A DNA stretch of 28,064 bases from Clostridiales bacterium UBA735 (GCA_002298695.1 DBLB01000164.1:1-28064), one strand, 5' to 3'; shown: positions 1-7,633, counted from the first letter of the stretch. Notes: a model not told the origin generated them from the sequence alone. Made by a program: numbers and translations.

Positions 1-91
1 CCCGCCGTATTGGCCTCTGCAGCAGAACCAGCTTTCGTATAAAACGTGATTCCGCCGCACAAACTAGGGAAAACACCTGGGAGGCGATGGA

Positions 92-1111
92 ATGACCGAT
101 CTGCACATCGGCACGCAATCCGTGCGCTTCGGCGCGCCGCCGTCGATCCTGTCCTTTGCGGCGGTCGGCGGAAAAAAAGAGGCGGAGGGGCCGCTGGCCG
201 CAGAGTTTGATTATACCTCAAAGGATACCACCTTCGGTCAGAAGAGCTGGGAAAAGGCGGAGAGCAAGATTCAGGAGCTCGCGCTCGATGCGGCAAAGCG
301 AAAACTGGACGCAACGTATCAGGACATCGACGCACTGTTCGCCGGCGATCTGCTGAACCAGTGCATCGGCACGTCGTTTGCGCTGCGCAGCACGGGGATC
401 CCATTCCTCGGCCTCTACGGGGCGTGCTCGACCATGGCCGAGTCGCTGCTGCTCGCCGCGTCCTGGGTCAGCGCAGGATATGCACGCCTGGCCGCGGCGC
501 TCACGTCGTCGCACTTTGCCTCGGCAGAGCGGCAGTACCGCTTCCCGCTTGGCTACGGCGGCCAGCGGACGCCGACCGCACAGTGGACGGCGACGGCGGC
601 CGGCTGCTGCATTCTGGGGCAGACAGCGCACGGGCCGTATGTCCTGGGTGCGACTGTGGGACGTATCGTCGATCTTGGGATCAAGGACGCGAACAACATG
701 GGAGCCGCCATGGCGCCGGCTGCGGTCGACACGCTGGAACAGCACTTCCGGGACTTCGGCCTCTCCCCTGCCGACTATGACCTGATCGTCACAGGCGACC
801 TCGGCGCGCTTGGAAAGCAGATCGTGCTCGAACAGACCGCAAAAGACGGATACGACCTCTCGGGCAACTATGACGACTGCGGTGTCCTGCTCTTCGATGC
901 CGCGCGGCAGGACGTCCATGCCGGCGGTTCCGGCTGCGGATGCAGCGCAGGCGTCCTCTGCGGCCATCTGCTGCGCCGGATGCAGCGCGGCGAGCTGAAA
1001 AACCTGCTGTTCTGCGCCACAGGCGCGCTGCTCTCGCCGGTGTCCACCTGGCAGGGCGAATCCATCCCCGGCATCTGCCATGCCGTCAGTCTGTCCATGG
1101 AAAGGCGGTGA
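92..1111 (+). CDS. spoVAD: Stage V sporulation protein AD (SpoVAD)
   Basis: This 339-residue protein matches SpoVAD, the soluble thiolase-fold subunit of the SpoVA channel that moves dipicolinic acid into the forespore and out during germination; the known family length is about 338. The sequence shows the family N-terminus with VRFG and SKDTTFGQKSWE, and the thiolase-like YGACSTMAE at residues 109-117 with Cys112. The ATG at 92 has a GGGAGG ribosome site seven bases upstream. spoVAE follows four bases after the stop, so the two are probably translated together. spoVAC would be expected upstream, but the first 91 bases are too short to show it; one frame there closes with TGA at 47-49 and I cannot assign it. 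Expression in the forespore under sigma-G is expected from B. subtilis, and I did not find the promoter. Confidence 0.96.
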   Translation: MTDLHIGTQSVRFGAPPSILSFAAVGGKKEAEGPLAAEFDYTSKDTTFGQKSWEKAESKIQELALDAAKRKLDATYQDIDALFAGDLLNQCIGTSFALRSTGIPFLGLYGACSTMAESLLLAASWVSAGYARLAAALTSSHFASAERQYRFPLGYGGQRTPTAQWTATAAGCCILGQTAHGPYVLGATVGRIVDLGIKDANNMGAAMAPAAVDTLEQHFRDFGLSPADYDLIVTGDLGALGKQIVLEQTAKDGYDLSGNYDDCGVLLFDAARQDVHAGGSGCGCSAGVLCGHLLRRMQRGELKNLLFCATGALLSPVSTWQGESIPGICHAVSLSMERR

Positions 1112-1115
1112 TCGG

Positions 1116-1472
1116 ATGGAGTATCTGAAAGCCTTTGCCGTCGGCGGCGCGATCTGCGCCGTCGGCCAGCTGCTGCTCGACAAAACAAAGCTCACGCCCG
1201 CGCGCATTCTCGTCTGCTTTGTCGTGCTCGGCGTGATTCTCGGTGGATGCGGCGTCTATCAGCCGCTCATCGACTTCGCCGGCGCCGGCGCAACCGTTCC
1301 GCTGACGGGCTTCGGAAACCTGCTGGCGAAGGGCGTCCGTGAGGCCGTGCAGGAAGACGGCCTGCTCGGCGCGCTTACCGGCGGCCTGAAGGCCGCGGCG
1401 GGCGGAATTGCAGCCGCTGTCTTTTTCGGCTTTCTCGCAGCGCTGATTTTCAAGCCGAAGGATAAATCCTGA
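1116..1472 (+). CDS. spoVAE: Stage V sporulation protein AE (SpoVAE)
   Basis: A 118-residue hydrophobic protein matching SpoVAE, a small membrane subunit of the SpoVA dipicolinate channel in the forespore inner membrane. Hydrophobic segments lie at roughly residues 5-20, 30-50 and 94-112, and the protein ends in the basic tail KPKDKS. The Gly-rich loop GFGNLLAKGVREAV at about 66-79 is typical of the family. I chose the ATG at 1116 because the family begins MEYLKAF; a longer reading from 1080 overlaps spoVAD and has no homologous extension. The gene follows spoVAD by four bases and precedes the Asn/Gln-rich peptide gene by 51 bases, with no terminator between, so the three are probably one forespore transcript. 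Confidence 0.95.
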   Translation: MEYLKAFAVGGAICAVGQLLLDKTKLTPARILVCFVVLGVILGGCGVYQPLIDFAGAGATVPLTGFGNLLAKGVREAVQEDGLLGALTGGLKAAAGGIAAAVFFGFLAALIFKPKDKS

Positions 1473-1523
1473 GCTTCTGCGCAAACTAAGGTCATCCCAT
1501 CGAACAACTTATGGAGGCAAGCT

Positions 1524-1631
1524 ATGAAAAACAGTCAGAATCGAACCAACCAGACGAACAAAACCAGCCAGAACAGCCATTCCCAGAACTACACGGACAA
1601 GCAGAACCAGAGCGAAAAGAACTGCAAGTAA
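1524..1631 (+). CDS. 35-aa Asn/Gln/Ser/Thr/Lys-rich small protein, possible spore protein
   Basis: A short reading frame with ATG at 1524, an upstream GGAGG at 1513-1517 with six-base spacing, and TAA at 1629-1631. The 35-residue product has 8 Asn, 6 Gln, 5 Ser, 4 Thr and 5 Lys, a single Cys at position 34, and no aliphatic residue after the initiator Met. It therefore cannot form an ordinary hydrophobic core. It lies 51 bases after spoVAE, and a strong terminator starts three bases after its stop, so it is the last gene of the spoVA transcript. The composition recalls gamma-type small acid-soluble spore proteins and other N/Q-rich spore peptides, but I do not recognise a specific family. A forespore protein stored in the spore core is inference from position and composition. 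Confidence 0.7.
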   Translation: MKNSQNRTNQTNKTSQNSHSQNYTDKQNQSEKNCK

Positions 1632-1634
1632 CCA

Positions 1635-1670
1635 AAACTGCCCGCCGGACCCGGCGGGCAGTTTCTGTTT
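1635..1670 (+). terminator. Rho-independent terminator of the spoVA transcript
   Basis: A perfect 14-bp stem has arms AAACTGCCCGCCGG (1635-1648) and CCGGCGGGCAGTTT (1651-1664), a very tight loop, and a T-rich continuation. It begins three bases after the stop of the small Asn/Gln-rich gene. Confidence 0.9.
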
Positions 1671-1935
1671 ACAGGTATGGGTTGCATAATCCGCCGCCCT
1701 CCTTGGCCTCCCCCCTGCGTATGCAAAAGCACTCACTCACGCAGAATGGATGCGGTGGCTTCTGTGTATTGATCTTGAGAAGCTTCGAATTCGCCGAAGA
1801 AATCTGTATAAACCGATCCAATTCCGCCGGGCGGACTGGGACGTCCTCCCCTACAGGGTGCGGCGGAAGATCTCAGTCTCTCCGGGTGGGTGGATTTGCG
1901 GAGAATCATTGTAGGCAGATACCTGTATATACACC
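1671..1935. other. Gene-free interval containing one intergenic repeat copy
   Basis: No reading frame here has a ribosome site or family resemblance. The only recognisable content is the repeat copy at 1824-1858, described separately. I see no terminator for the exporter gene that ends at 1936. Confidence 0.5.
1824..1858 (-). repeat. Intergenic GTAGGGG/CCGCCC repeat, copy 1
   Basis: On the minus strand this reads CCCTGTAGGGG, then AGGACG, then GTCCGCCCGGCGG. It matches a second copy at 15640-15672 on the plus strand, with a few substitutions and small gaps in the middle. The inner GGACG and GTCC segments can pair. Both copies lie in spacers outside genes, which suggests a dispersed intergenic repeat family. 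Confidence 0.6.
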
Positions 1936-2391
1936 CTAGATGATTGCGGCGACGCCGTGGCTGAGGGCCAACATAACGATCCCTGCCACGGCGACGCCCG
2001 CGCCGATGACCGGAAGCGCATACCGCAGCCGCAGATCGCGAAGGCCCGCGATGAGCGCGCCCGTCCACGCGCCGGTGCCCGGCAGGGGGATGGCGACGAG
2101 GATGAAAAGGCCGAGCATCTCGTATTTCCGATAAATTTCGAGCTTTTTGTGCGCGTGGCGCTCGACAAAAGCTGCGATCTTCCCCAGCTTTCCGCCACGG
2201 CGTGCCATCCAGCCGAGGATCCGGCGGATGAACACAATGATGAACGGCACGGGGATGAGATTGCAGACCACGCAGATCAGATAAAGCGGCAGCGCCGGGA
2301 CACCCATCGCAAGCCCCGCCGGAAGCGCGCCGCGCAGCTCCACGACCGGGGCCATCGCGAGCAGGGCGCAGACCAGAATGTCGTGTGCCAT
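1936..2391 (-). CDS. Small multidrug export family membrane protein (PF06695/COG2426)
   Basis: A 151-residue integral membrane protein. It matches the COG2426 family (called putative small multi-drug export protein), whose substrate is unproven. The sequence shows the motif APVVELRGALPAGLAMG at residues 14-30, then hydrophobic segments at about 34-55, 91-113 and 124-146, and the conserved IPLPGTGAWTGAL stretch at about 101-113. Its ATG shares one base with the era stop (TGATG), so it is the last gene of the yqfC-yqfD-phoH-ybeY-era operon and is probably translationally coupled. No terminator is apparent downstream. The family name rests on weak functional evidence, so only the fold and membrane location are secure. 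Confidence 0.85.
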   Translation of the reverse strand: MAHDILVCALLAMAPVVELRGALPAGLAMGVPALPLYLICVVCNLIPVPFIIVFIRRILGWMARRGGKLGKIAAFVERHAHKKLEIYRKYEMLGLFILVAIPLPGTGAWTGALIAGLRDLRLRYALPVIGAGVAVAGIVMLALSHGVAAII

Positions 2392-3284
2392 CAGCTCTCG
2401 CGGCTGTAGCCGAAGTTGGAGATCAGATAATCGCTGTCGCGCCAGTGCTCCTTCACGCGCACCCAGGTCTGAAGATAGACCTTCGTGCCCATAAAGCGCT
2501 CGCAGTCGGCACGGGCGGCGGAGCTGATCTTTTTGAGCATCTCGCCGCGTTTGCCGATGATGATGCCCTTATGGCTCTGCTTTTCGCAGTAGATGGTCGC
2601 GTCGATGTCGATGATGCCGTCGTCGCGCTCGGAGAATTTCGTGATCTCGACGGCGGTTCCGTGCGGGATCTCCTTTTCAAGGTTCCAGAGCAGCTTTTCG
2701 CGGATGATCTCGGCTATGACCTGCTTTTCCGGCATGTCGGTCACGACGTCATCCGGGAAGAGCTGCGGGCCGGGCTGTGCGTATTTTTCGCACTCCTCCA
2801 GCAGCGTGGAAAGCCCGTCGTGCCATTTGGCGCTGATGGGGATGACCGAGGCAAAGTCCATGTGCGCGGAGTACGCCGCGATGACCGGCAGCAGCGCCTC
2901 TTTCTCCACGGTGTCGATCTTGTTGATGACGAGAATGGTCGGCGCGCCGGCGGCTTTGCACTGCTCGATGAGGGCCAGCTCCTGCTCGCCGACGTTGGCA
3001 ATCGGCTCGACAATGAGCAGAATCGCGTCGACGTCGACGATGGATTCCTTCACGACGTTCACCATATAGTCGCCGAGTCTGGTGCGCGGACGGTGGAAGC
3101 CCGGCGTGTCGATGAAGACGAGCTGGGTGTCCTTGCGGTTGAGAATGGCGCAGATGCGGTTGCGCGTGGTCTGCGGCTTATGGGAAACGATCGCGATCTT
3201 TTCACCGACGAGCGCATTCGTCAGCGTGGACTTGCCGACGTTCGGGCGGCCCGCGATCGTGATCATGGCGGATTTTGTTTTCAT
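2391..3284 (-). CDS. era: GTPase Era, 16S rRNA-binding ribosome assembly factor
   Basis: A 297-residue protein of normal Era length. Era is a GTPase that binds the 3' end of 16S rRNA during 30S subunit maturation. Visible motifs are G1 GRPNVGKST at 12-20, switch residues KPQTTR at 36-41, G3 DTPG at 59-62, G4 NKID at 121-124 and SAK at 151-153. A C-terminal KH domain carries GIIIGKRG at 240-247. The ATG at 3284 is preceded by AAAGGAG with seven-base spacing. It follows ybeY by 15 bases, which fits function because YbeY also matures the 3' end of 16S rRNA. The dgkA and cdd genes found between ybeY and era in Bacillus are absent here. Confidence 0.97.
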   Translation of the reverse strand: MKTKSAMITIAGRPNVGKSTLTNALVGEKIAIVSHKPQTTRNRICAILNRKDTQLVFIDTPGFHRPRTRLGDYMVNVVKESIVDVDAILLIVEPIANVGEQELALIEQCKAAGAPTILVINKIDTVEKEALLPVIAAYSAHMDFASVIPISAKWHDGLSTLLEECEKYAQPGPQLFPDDVVTDMPEKQVIAEIIREKLLWNLEKEIPHGTAVEITKFSERDDGIIDIDATIYCEKQSHKGIIIGKRGEMLKKISSAARADCERFMGTKVYLQTWVRVKEHWRDSDYLISNFGYSRES

Positions 3285-3299
3285 TCGTGTACTCCTTTT

Positions 3300-3797
3300 T
3301 TATGCACGCGGCAGCTCAACCTCGGCGAGAATGGCTTCTTCGCGGGCGCGCATCTGTTTTTTCATCGGGCCTTCGTCCACGTGGTCATAGCCAAGCAGGT
3401 GCAGCACCGAGTGGATCGTCAGATAGCCGACCTCGCGCTCGGCGCTGTGGCCGAATTCCTTTGCCTGCTCTTTGGCCCGTTCGAGCGAGATGGCCATGTC
3501 GCCAAGCGGGACCTTGTGCGTCGCGGGGTCGCGGTACTCGCTCCAGTCCTCGGGCAGCTCACCGGGCGTCAGTTCGAACATCGGGAACGACAGCACGTCC
3601 GTCGCGCGGTCGATATCGCGGTAGGCCTTGTTGATGGCGCGGATGCCCGCGTCGTCGGTGACGAGGACGTTGATCTCACACGGCACGTCCACGCCCTGCA
3701 CGTCGAGCGCGGCTGTGATGCAGCGCTTGATGTGCTGCCGGACGGGGATCGTGGCGAGGCCCTTCTTTTCACTGGTGATCACAATGGAATGTTTCAT
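3300..3797 (-). CDS. ybeY: Endoribonuclease YbeY, rRNA maturation factor
   Basis: A 165-residue protein of the UPF0054/YbeY family, a single-strand endoribonuclease acting in 16S rRNA 3'-end maturation and ribosome quality control. The zinc-binding motif HxxxHLLGYDH is complete, with His129, His133 and His139, and the upstream family signature TDVLSFP lies at about 66-72. The start is the ATG at 3795-3797, which overlaps the phoH stop as ATGA; AGAGGAA lies six bases upstream within phoH. The phoH-ybeY-era order is conserved in Firmicutes and supports the assignment. Nothing is odd about the gene. Confidence 0.96.
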   Translation of the reverse strand: MKHSIVITSEKKGLATIPVRQHIKRCITAALDVQGVDVPCEINVLVTDDAGIRAINKAYRDIDRATDVLSFPMFELTPGELPEDWSEYRDPATHKVPLGDMAISLERAKEQAKEFGHSAEREVGYLTIHSVLHLLGYDHVDEGPMKKQMRAREEAILAEVELPRA

Positions 3798-4792
3798 TTC
3801 GGATTCCTCTTTACAAATCTGTGCGGTGTCTCCGGCACGCGCGTTTTTTCATAGGCATCATAGGCGGCGACAATGCGCTGCACGAGCACATGGCGCACCA
3901 CGTCGCTGGCCGTCAGCCTGCAGATCTGAATGTCCTCTACGCCGTCCAGCACGCGGATGGCCTCCTTCAGACCGCTGACCTTATCGCCCGGCAGGTCGAT
4001 CTGCGTGACGTCGCCGGTGATGACGATCTTCGAGCCGAAGCCGAGGCGCGTCAGGAACATCTTCATCTGCTCGCGCGTGGTGTTCTGCGCCTCGTCGAGG
4101 ATGATGAAGCTGTCGTCGAGCGTCCGGCCGCGCATGTAGGCCAGCGGCGCGACCTCGATGTTGCCGCGTTCGAGATATTTGTTGTACGTCTCCGCGCCGA
4201 GCATATCAAACAGCGCGTCGTAGAGGGGCCGCAGATAGGGATCAACTTTATTTTGCAGATCGCCCGGCAGGAAGCCCAGCCGCTCCCCTGCCTCGACGGC
4301 GGGGCGCGTCAGGATAATGCGGTTGACCTCCTTGGCGCGGAATGCTGCGACGGCCTGCGCTACGGCGAGATAGGTCTTGCCGGTACCAGCCGGGCCGACG
4401 CCGATGGTGATGGTATTCTTCTCGATGGCCTTGAGGTATTTCTGCTGGCCGATCGTCTTGGCCTTGACCGGGCGGCCCTTCGCCGTCACGCAGACGACGT
4501 CCTTGGCGATCTCCCCGACCTTATCCTCGTTGCCGGTCTTGACGAGGGAGATGAGATAGCGCACCTTCTGTGCGTCGATCTCCTCGCCCTTGGCCGAGAG
4601 CGAGAGCAGCGCCTCGATGGCGCGGGCTGCATAGTCGACCTGCTCCACGTCGCCCTGAATTTTCAGCTCGGTGTCGCGGTTCGTGACCTTGACGCCGAAC
4701 TCCGCCTCGATCTGCTTGATGTTCGCGTCGAACGAGCCAAATACGTCGATCAGCTGTTCCACACGTTCTGCATTGATTGTCCGTTCAGTCAT
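3794..4792 (-). CDS. phoH: PhoH-family ATPase
   Basis: About 332 residues, matching the PhoH/YbeZ family of cytoplasmic NTPases associated with RNA metabolism and YbeY. The N-terminal 70 residues resemble a KH-like RNA-binding domain, followed by Walker A GPAGTGKT at 133-140, TRPAVEAGE at about 162-170, and Walker B ILDEAQN at 231-237. I prefer the ATG at 4792: the ATG at 4801 sits directly on its only possible ribosome site, whereas AAAGGA stands eight bases ahead of 4792. The gene overlaps the yqfD stop by eight bases and the ybeY start by four, indicating coupled translation. The exact biochemical role of PhoH remains unclear in the family. Confidence 0.95.
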   Translation of the reverse strand: MTERTINAERVEQLIDVFGSFDANIKQIEAEFGVKVTNRDTELKIQGDVEQVDYAARAIEALLSLSAKGEEIDAQKVRYLISLVKTGNEDKVGEIAKDVVCVTAKGRPVKAKTIGQQKYLKAIEKNTITIGVGPAGTGKTYLAVAQAVAAFRAKEVNRIILTRPAVEAGERLGFLPGDLQNKVDPYLRPLYDALFDMLGAETYNKYLERGNIEVAPLAYMRGRTLDDSFIILDEAQNTTREQMKMFLTRLGFGSKIVITGDVTQIDLPGDKVSGLKEAIRVLDGVEDIQICRLTASDVVRHVLVQRIVAAYDAYEKTRVPETPHRFVKRNPK

Positions 4793-5996
4793 AGCTTTCA
4801 TCCTTTTCCTGCGCCGCAGGCAAAATCCGTACCGGTTCCGGCCTGGCGATCATTTCCACACATTCCGCCCGCGTTTCCAGCCGCAGCAGGCCGTCCGCCT
4901 GCGTGAGCGCATAGCGGAGCGTCTCTGCCGTGCCGGCGATCAGTTCGGCGCGGATGCGGTCAGACGCAAATGCTTCGAGCGCTTCCTGCGCCGCCGGGAC
5001 GTCGAGGGCGGCTTCCTGTGTATCATACGCAAAAAACGTGGTAATTTCAAGTCCGATCGGCAGCTGGTAGCCGCCCGGAAGCGTAAAAAACCGCCTTTCG
5101 GTTATTTTATCACAATCTGCCCCCATTTTTCCACTGCTTTTCCCGCATGAGAACCGATTTTTTCCGAGCAGCAGCGAGACGCTCCGTCCGCTCTGCCGCC
5201 GGCCGGTGCGGTGCAGCGCTGTATCTGGCAGCACCGTCTCCGTCCGGCGCAGCGTCTGCGCGTAGACCTCTGCCCGCGCCGCCGTGACCTGCGTTTTGAA
5301 TTCCAGGTCAGTGTAGGCCGACACGAGCAGCTGGCCGGCCTGCACCGTCTGTCCCGGCGCAACGAGGCAGTTTCCGTCGTAGCAGAGCACCTCGGTGACG
5401 ACGCCGTCCCGGCTGGCAACGACATTCTGCGGCGTCCGCCGGTCGAGCACCGGTTCCGCCTCCGGCCGCTCGCGGACGACGACCTCGGCGCACATGCCGT
5501 TTTGTGTTACCGTCAGCCACTGAAGCTCCGGGATGCGCAGAAGCATCCGGTTTTTCAGCTCCTGCGGCTTGATCGACGGACCGTAGGTTCCGAAGCCGAC
5601 GCCGAGCTCGGCCAGCTCCCGCAGGATCCGTGCCGACGGCACGCGCTCGTTGCCGCTGACCGTGTAGAAAAACACAAATTTCGGCACAAAATAGCCCGCC
5701 AGTGCCGCAAGCACAAGCAGCAGCACGAATGCCCACCGGCGGCGCAGACCGCGGAACGTCCGCCCGAGGCCCGCCGTCTCCAGAATCTCCATCGTACACA
5801 TGGCCTGCGCACAGATCCGTTCTGCGCGCGCCGCGTCCCGCCGCAGGAGCCGCGCCTCGATGCAGAGCGCGCCGGCCGGGCGGATCTCCTGCATCAGGAT
5901 CCGCGCCGCAGCCAGCCGCCGGAGAGCATATTCCGGATCTCCGCCGGAGATACGCACCCGGCAGGTGCCGAGGAAATAGCGCATTATGTTCCACAT
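4785..5996 (-). CDS. yqfD: Sporulation protein YqfD
   Basis: A 403-residue membrane protein matching YqfD, a mother-cell sporulation protein of Firmicutes. A cytoplasmic N-terminal part of about 87 residues precedes one clear transmembrane helix at about 88-110. An extracytoplasmic region follows that begins TVSGNERVPSARILREL, a POTRA-like start also seen in FtsQ-type proteins. The start MWNIMRYF at 5996 is supported by GGAGG nine bases upstream; a reading beginning at 6173 only runs through yqfC in another frame. It overlaps yqfC by 13 bases and phoH by eight. In B. subtilis yqfCD is transcribed by sigma-E, and the function is a late mother-cell step of unknown chemistry. No truncation is visible. 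Confidence 0.9.
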   Translation of the reverse strand: MWNIMRYFLGTCRVRISGGDPEYALRRLAAARILMQEIRPAGALCIEARLLRRDAARAERICAQAMCTMEILETAGLGRTFRGLRRRWAFVLLLVLAALAGYFVPKFVFFYTVSGNERVPSARILRELAELGVGFGTYGPSIKPQELKNRMLLRIPELQWLTVTQNGMCAEVVVRERPEAEPVLDRRTPQNVVASRDGVVTEVLCYDGNCLVAPGQTVQAGQLLVSAYTDLEFKTQVTAARAEVYAQTLRRTETVLPDTALHRTGRRQSGRSVSLLLGKNRFSCGKSSGKMGADCDKITERRFFTLPGGYQLPIGLEITTFFAYDTQEAALDVPAAQEALEAFASDRIRAELIAGTAETLRYALTQADGLLRLETRAECVEMIARPEPVRILPAAQEKDESYD

Positions 5997-6274
5997 CTGC
6001 TGCCGCCTCCAAACGAGATCCGCTCGATCTGTCCGGTCACGCAGAGGCGCTCGCGGTGCATCTGCCGCAGCTCCAGCCCCTGCCCTTCCAGCGTGACGTC
6101 GCCGATGTTCAGCGCCACCACGATCCGCTCGCGGCTGTACTCCACGATACCCCGGTGCCGGTCGAGCGCGCATTCGGAAAAGCCGTTCAGCTCCATCCGC
6201 GGCAGCCCCGCCGCAATGTCCGCCGGCAGACCGCTCTTTTCCGCCAGCCGCGTCAGCAAAGTCCGCAATTTCAT
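5984..6274 (-). CDS. yqfC: Sporulation protein YqfC
   Basis: A 96-residue protein starting MKLRTLLTRLAEKSGLPADI, matching YqfC (YabP/YqfC family, a small sporulation protein encoded with yqfD). Family features visible are the early PRMELNGFSE at 25-34, RGIVEYSRERIVV at 41-53 and a Leu/Val-rich beta-rich C-terminal half. The ATG at 6274 has GGAGG seven bases upstream. It is the first gene of the minus-strand operon and diverges from ylbJ over a 63-bp gap that holds a palindrome. In B. subtilis the gene is sigma-E dependent; the possible -10 in that gap is weak evidence. Confidence 0.92.
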   Translation of the reverse strand: MKLRTLLTRLAEKSGLPADIAAGLPRMELNGFSECALDRHRGIVEYSRERIVVALNIGDVTLEGQGLELRQMHRERLCVTGQIERISFGGGSRCGT

Positions 6275-6296
6275 CTCATCGCCTCCGTTTCCTTCT

Positions 6297-6321
6297 ATCT
6301 CTATGCGTGCCGGCATAGATT
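6297..6321. promoter_or_regulatory. Palindrome between yqfC and ylbJ with possible back-to-back sigma-E -10 elements
   Basis: A perfect 7-bp inverted repeat, TCTATGC (6300-6306) and GCATAGA (6313-6319), lies in the only non-coding gap between two divergent sporulation genes. Each arm yields CATAGA at the edge, reading CATAGATT towards ylbJ and CATAGAGAT towards yqfC, similar to the sigma-E -10 consensus CATACANT. I could not find convincing -35 elements at the expected spacing, so the promoter reading is tentative. Confidence 0.4.
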
Positions 6322-6337
6322 CAGTCGGGGTGATTTT

Positions 6338-7408
6338 ATGAAAACGTTCCGTCGGGCCGCCGTCTGCTGCGGCCTGCTTGCCGCGCTGGCCGGGCTGATT
6401 CTGTACCCGCAGGAGGCGTCCGCAGCCGTGCGGGACGGACTGCGGCTGTGCGCGCAGCTGCTGATCCCGTCTCTGTTCCCGTTCTTTCTCTGCATCAACC
6501 TCGCGGCGAATCTCGGCGTGACCGACCTGCTGGCCCGGGCGGCTGCACCGTTGATGCGCGCGCTGTTCCATGTCAGCGGAGACGGCAGCGCCGTGCTGTT
6601 GTTCGGGCTGCTGGGCGGCTATCCCGCTGGGGCGCAGTGCGCTGCGGCGCTGCGGCGGACCGGACGCATCTCGCAGGAGGAGGCGGATTATCTGCTGCTG
6701 TTCTGCAACAACGCCGGGCCGGCCTTTCTGTTCGGCGTCGCAGGCAGCCTGTTCGGCGGGGTGTACGCAGCGCTGCTGCTCTGGGGCGCGCAGATGGTCA
6801 GCGCGCTGCTGCTCGGGCTGCTGCACCGGCCGCGCACGCTCCCACCTGCCGCGCCGCCTGCGGCAAAAGACGCGCAGCCGTTTTCCGCAGCGTTTCTCGC
6901 CGCCGTGCAGGACGCGGCGCAGACCTGCTTTCAGGTCATGGCTTTTGTCACGGCCTTTTCCGTCCTCGCGCGTTTTCTGACACTGGGATGGAAGGTATTC
7001 GCGCCGCCGGAGAGCGCGCTGCTGCTCGGCGGGCTTCTGGAGCTCTCATCCGGGCTCTGCGCGCTCGGCGCTTCGTCTCTGCCGGCGCTCTGGAAACTGA
7101 CCGCGGCCGGCGGCCTCTGCGCGTTCGGCGGTCTCTGCGTCCTGCTTCAGACAAAGGCCGTCCTGGCCTCGGCGGGGCTGCGCGGACGTGGTATTCCGGG
7201 CGCAAAGGCCGCGCAGGCGCTGCTGGCTGCACTGCTGACGTTCCTTTTCGCGCGCCTGCTCCCGCTGGAAGCCGTTCCTGCGGCGCAGTTTTCCGTACCG
7301 CTCTGCCTGTTTCCCATTCAGGCTGCGCTGGCCGCCGGATTTTGCCTCGTCTGCCGGAAATTGAGGCTGGATATTCCGGCGGAAACCCGTTATAATAGAC
7401 GCAAATGA
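6338..7408 (+). CDS. ylbJ: Sporulation integral membrane protein YlbJ
   Basis: A 356-residue polytopic membrane protein with a nucleoside-recognition (Gate) fold, matching YlbJ (COG3314), a sporulation protein required for spore cortex in Bacillus. Hydrophobic segments are spread along the whole length. Conserved stretches include LIPSLFPFF at about 47-55, LLGGYPAGAQ at about 90-99 and FCNNAGPAFLFG at about 123-134, the last being a family hallmark. The ATG at 6338 has GGGGTG six bases upstream; a reading from 5702 is antisense to yqfD. It diverges from yqfC, and both belong to the sigma-E mother-cell regulon in B. subtilis, so the shared gap is probably a joint control region. Confidence 0.92.
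   Translation: MKTFRRAAVCCGLLAALAGLILYPQEASAAVRDGLRLCAQLLIPSLFPFFLCINLAANLGVTDLLARAAAPLMRALFHVSGDGSAVLLFGLLGGYPAGAQCAAALRRTGRISQEEADYLLLFCNNAGPAFLFGVAGSLFGGVYAALLLWGAQMVSALLLGLLHRPRTLPPAAPPAAKDAQPFSAAFLAAVQDAAQTCFQVMAFVTAFSVLARFLTLGWKVFAPPESALLLGGLLELSSGLCALGASSLPALWKLTAAGGLCAFGGLCVLLQTKAVLASAGLRGRGIPGAKAAQALLAALLTFLFARLLPLEAVPAAQFSVPLCLFPIQAALAAGFCLVCRKLRLDIPAETRYNRRK
7368..7396 (+). promoter_or_regulatory. Putative sigma-A promoter of the zinc-ribbon gene
   Basis: TGGATA (7368-7373) and a perfect TATAAT (7391-7396) are separated by 17 bases inside the 3' end of ylbJ. They lie about 30 bases before the start of the small zinc-ribbon gene. Confidence 0.5.
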
Positions 7409-7426
7409 ATCCGGGAGGGTTACTGG

Positions 7427-7633
7427 ATGCTGTTCCGCAAGAAGATCGACCGTTATTGTACATACTGCCAGTTTGCCGGCAAGATCGACGAGGATTCTGT
7501 CATCTGCCGCTTCTGCGGCGTTGTCCCGGCCACGCACCGCTGCCGCCGCTTCCGCTACGACCCGCTCAAGCGCGTGCCAAGCCGCCCCCGGCCGCACAGC
7601 AGCGACACGGAGACAAAGGATTATTCCCTGTAG
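7427..7633 (+). CDS. Small zinc-ribbon-like protein, function unknown
   Basis: A 68-residue protein with two CxxC pairs, CTYC at 11-14 and CRFC at 27-30, plus Cys39, and an intervening hydrophilic turn. This spacing suggests a zinc ribbon. A strongly basic stretch follows, RCRRFRYDPLKRVP at 38-51, which could contact nucleic acid, and the tail is polar. The ATG at 7427 has GGGAGGG seven bases upstream and a TATAAT-type promoter precedes it. It begins 18 bases after ylbJ. I do not recognise a named family; similar short proteins with a C-terminal RYDPLKR motif seem familiar in this clade, but I cannot confirm that here. Confidence 0.75.
   Translation: MLFRKKIDRYCTYCQFAGKIDEDSVICRFCGVVPATHRCRRFRYDPLKRVPSRPRPHSSDTETKDYSL

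Noticed and set aside
218..1207. Long minus-strand frame opposite spoVAD
   Set aside because: Shadow frame: GC-rich coding DNA leaves antisense frames open. It has no ribosome site and no family resemblance, whereas SpoVAD motifs are clear on the other strand.
1733..1830. Minus-strand tail reading SVYTDFFGEFEASQDQYTEA as a gene remnant
   Set aside because: It looks protein-like, but upstream it runs through the repeat and antisense to the exporter gene. I cannot tie it to a family.
2385..3854. 489-aa plus-strand frame opposite era and ybeY
   Set aside because: Antisense shadow of two well-recognised genes, with low-complexity Asp/Val/Arg-rich sequence.
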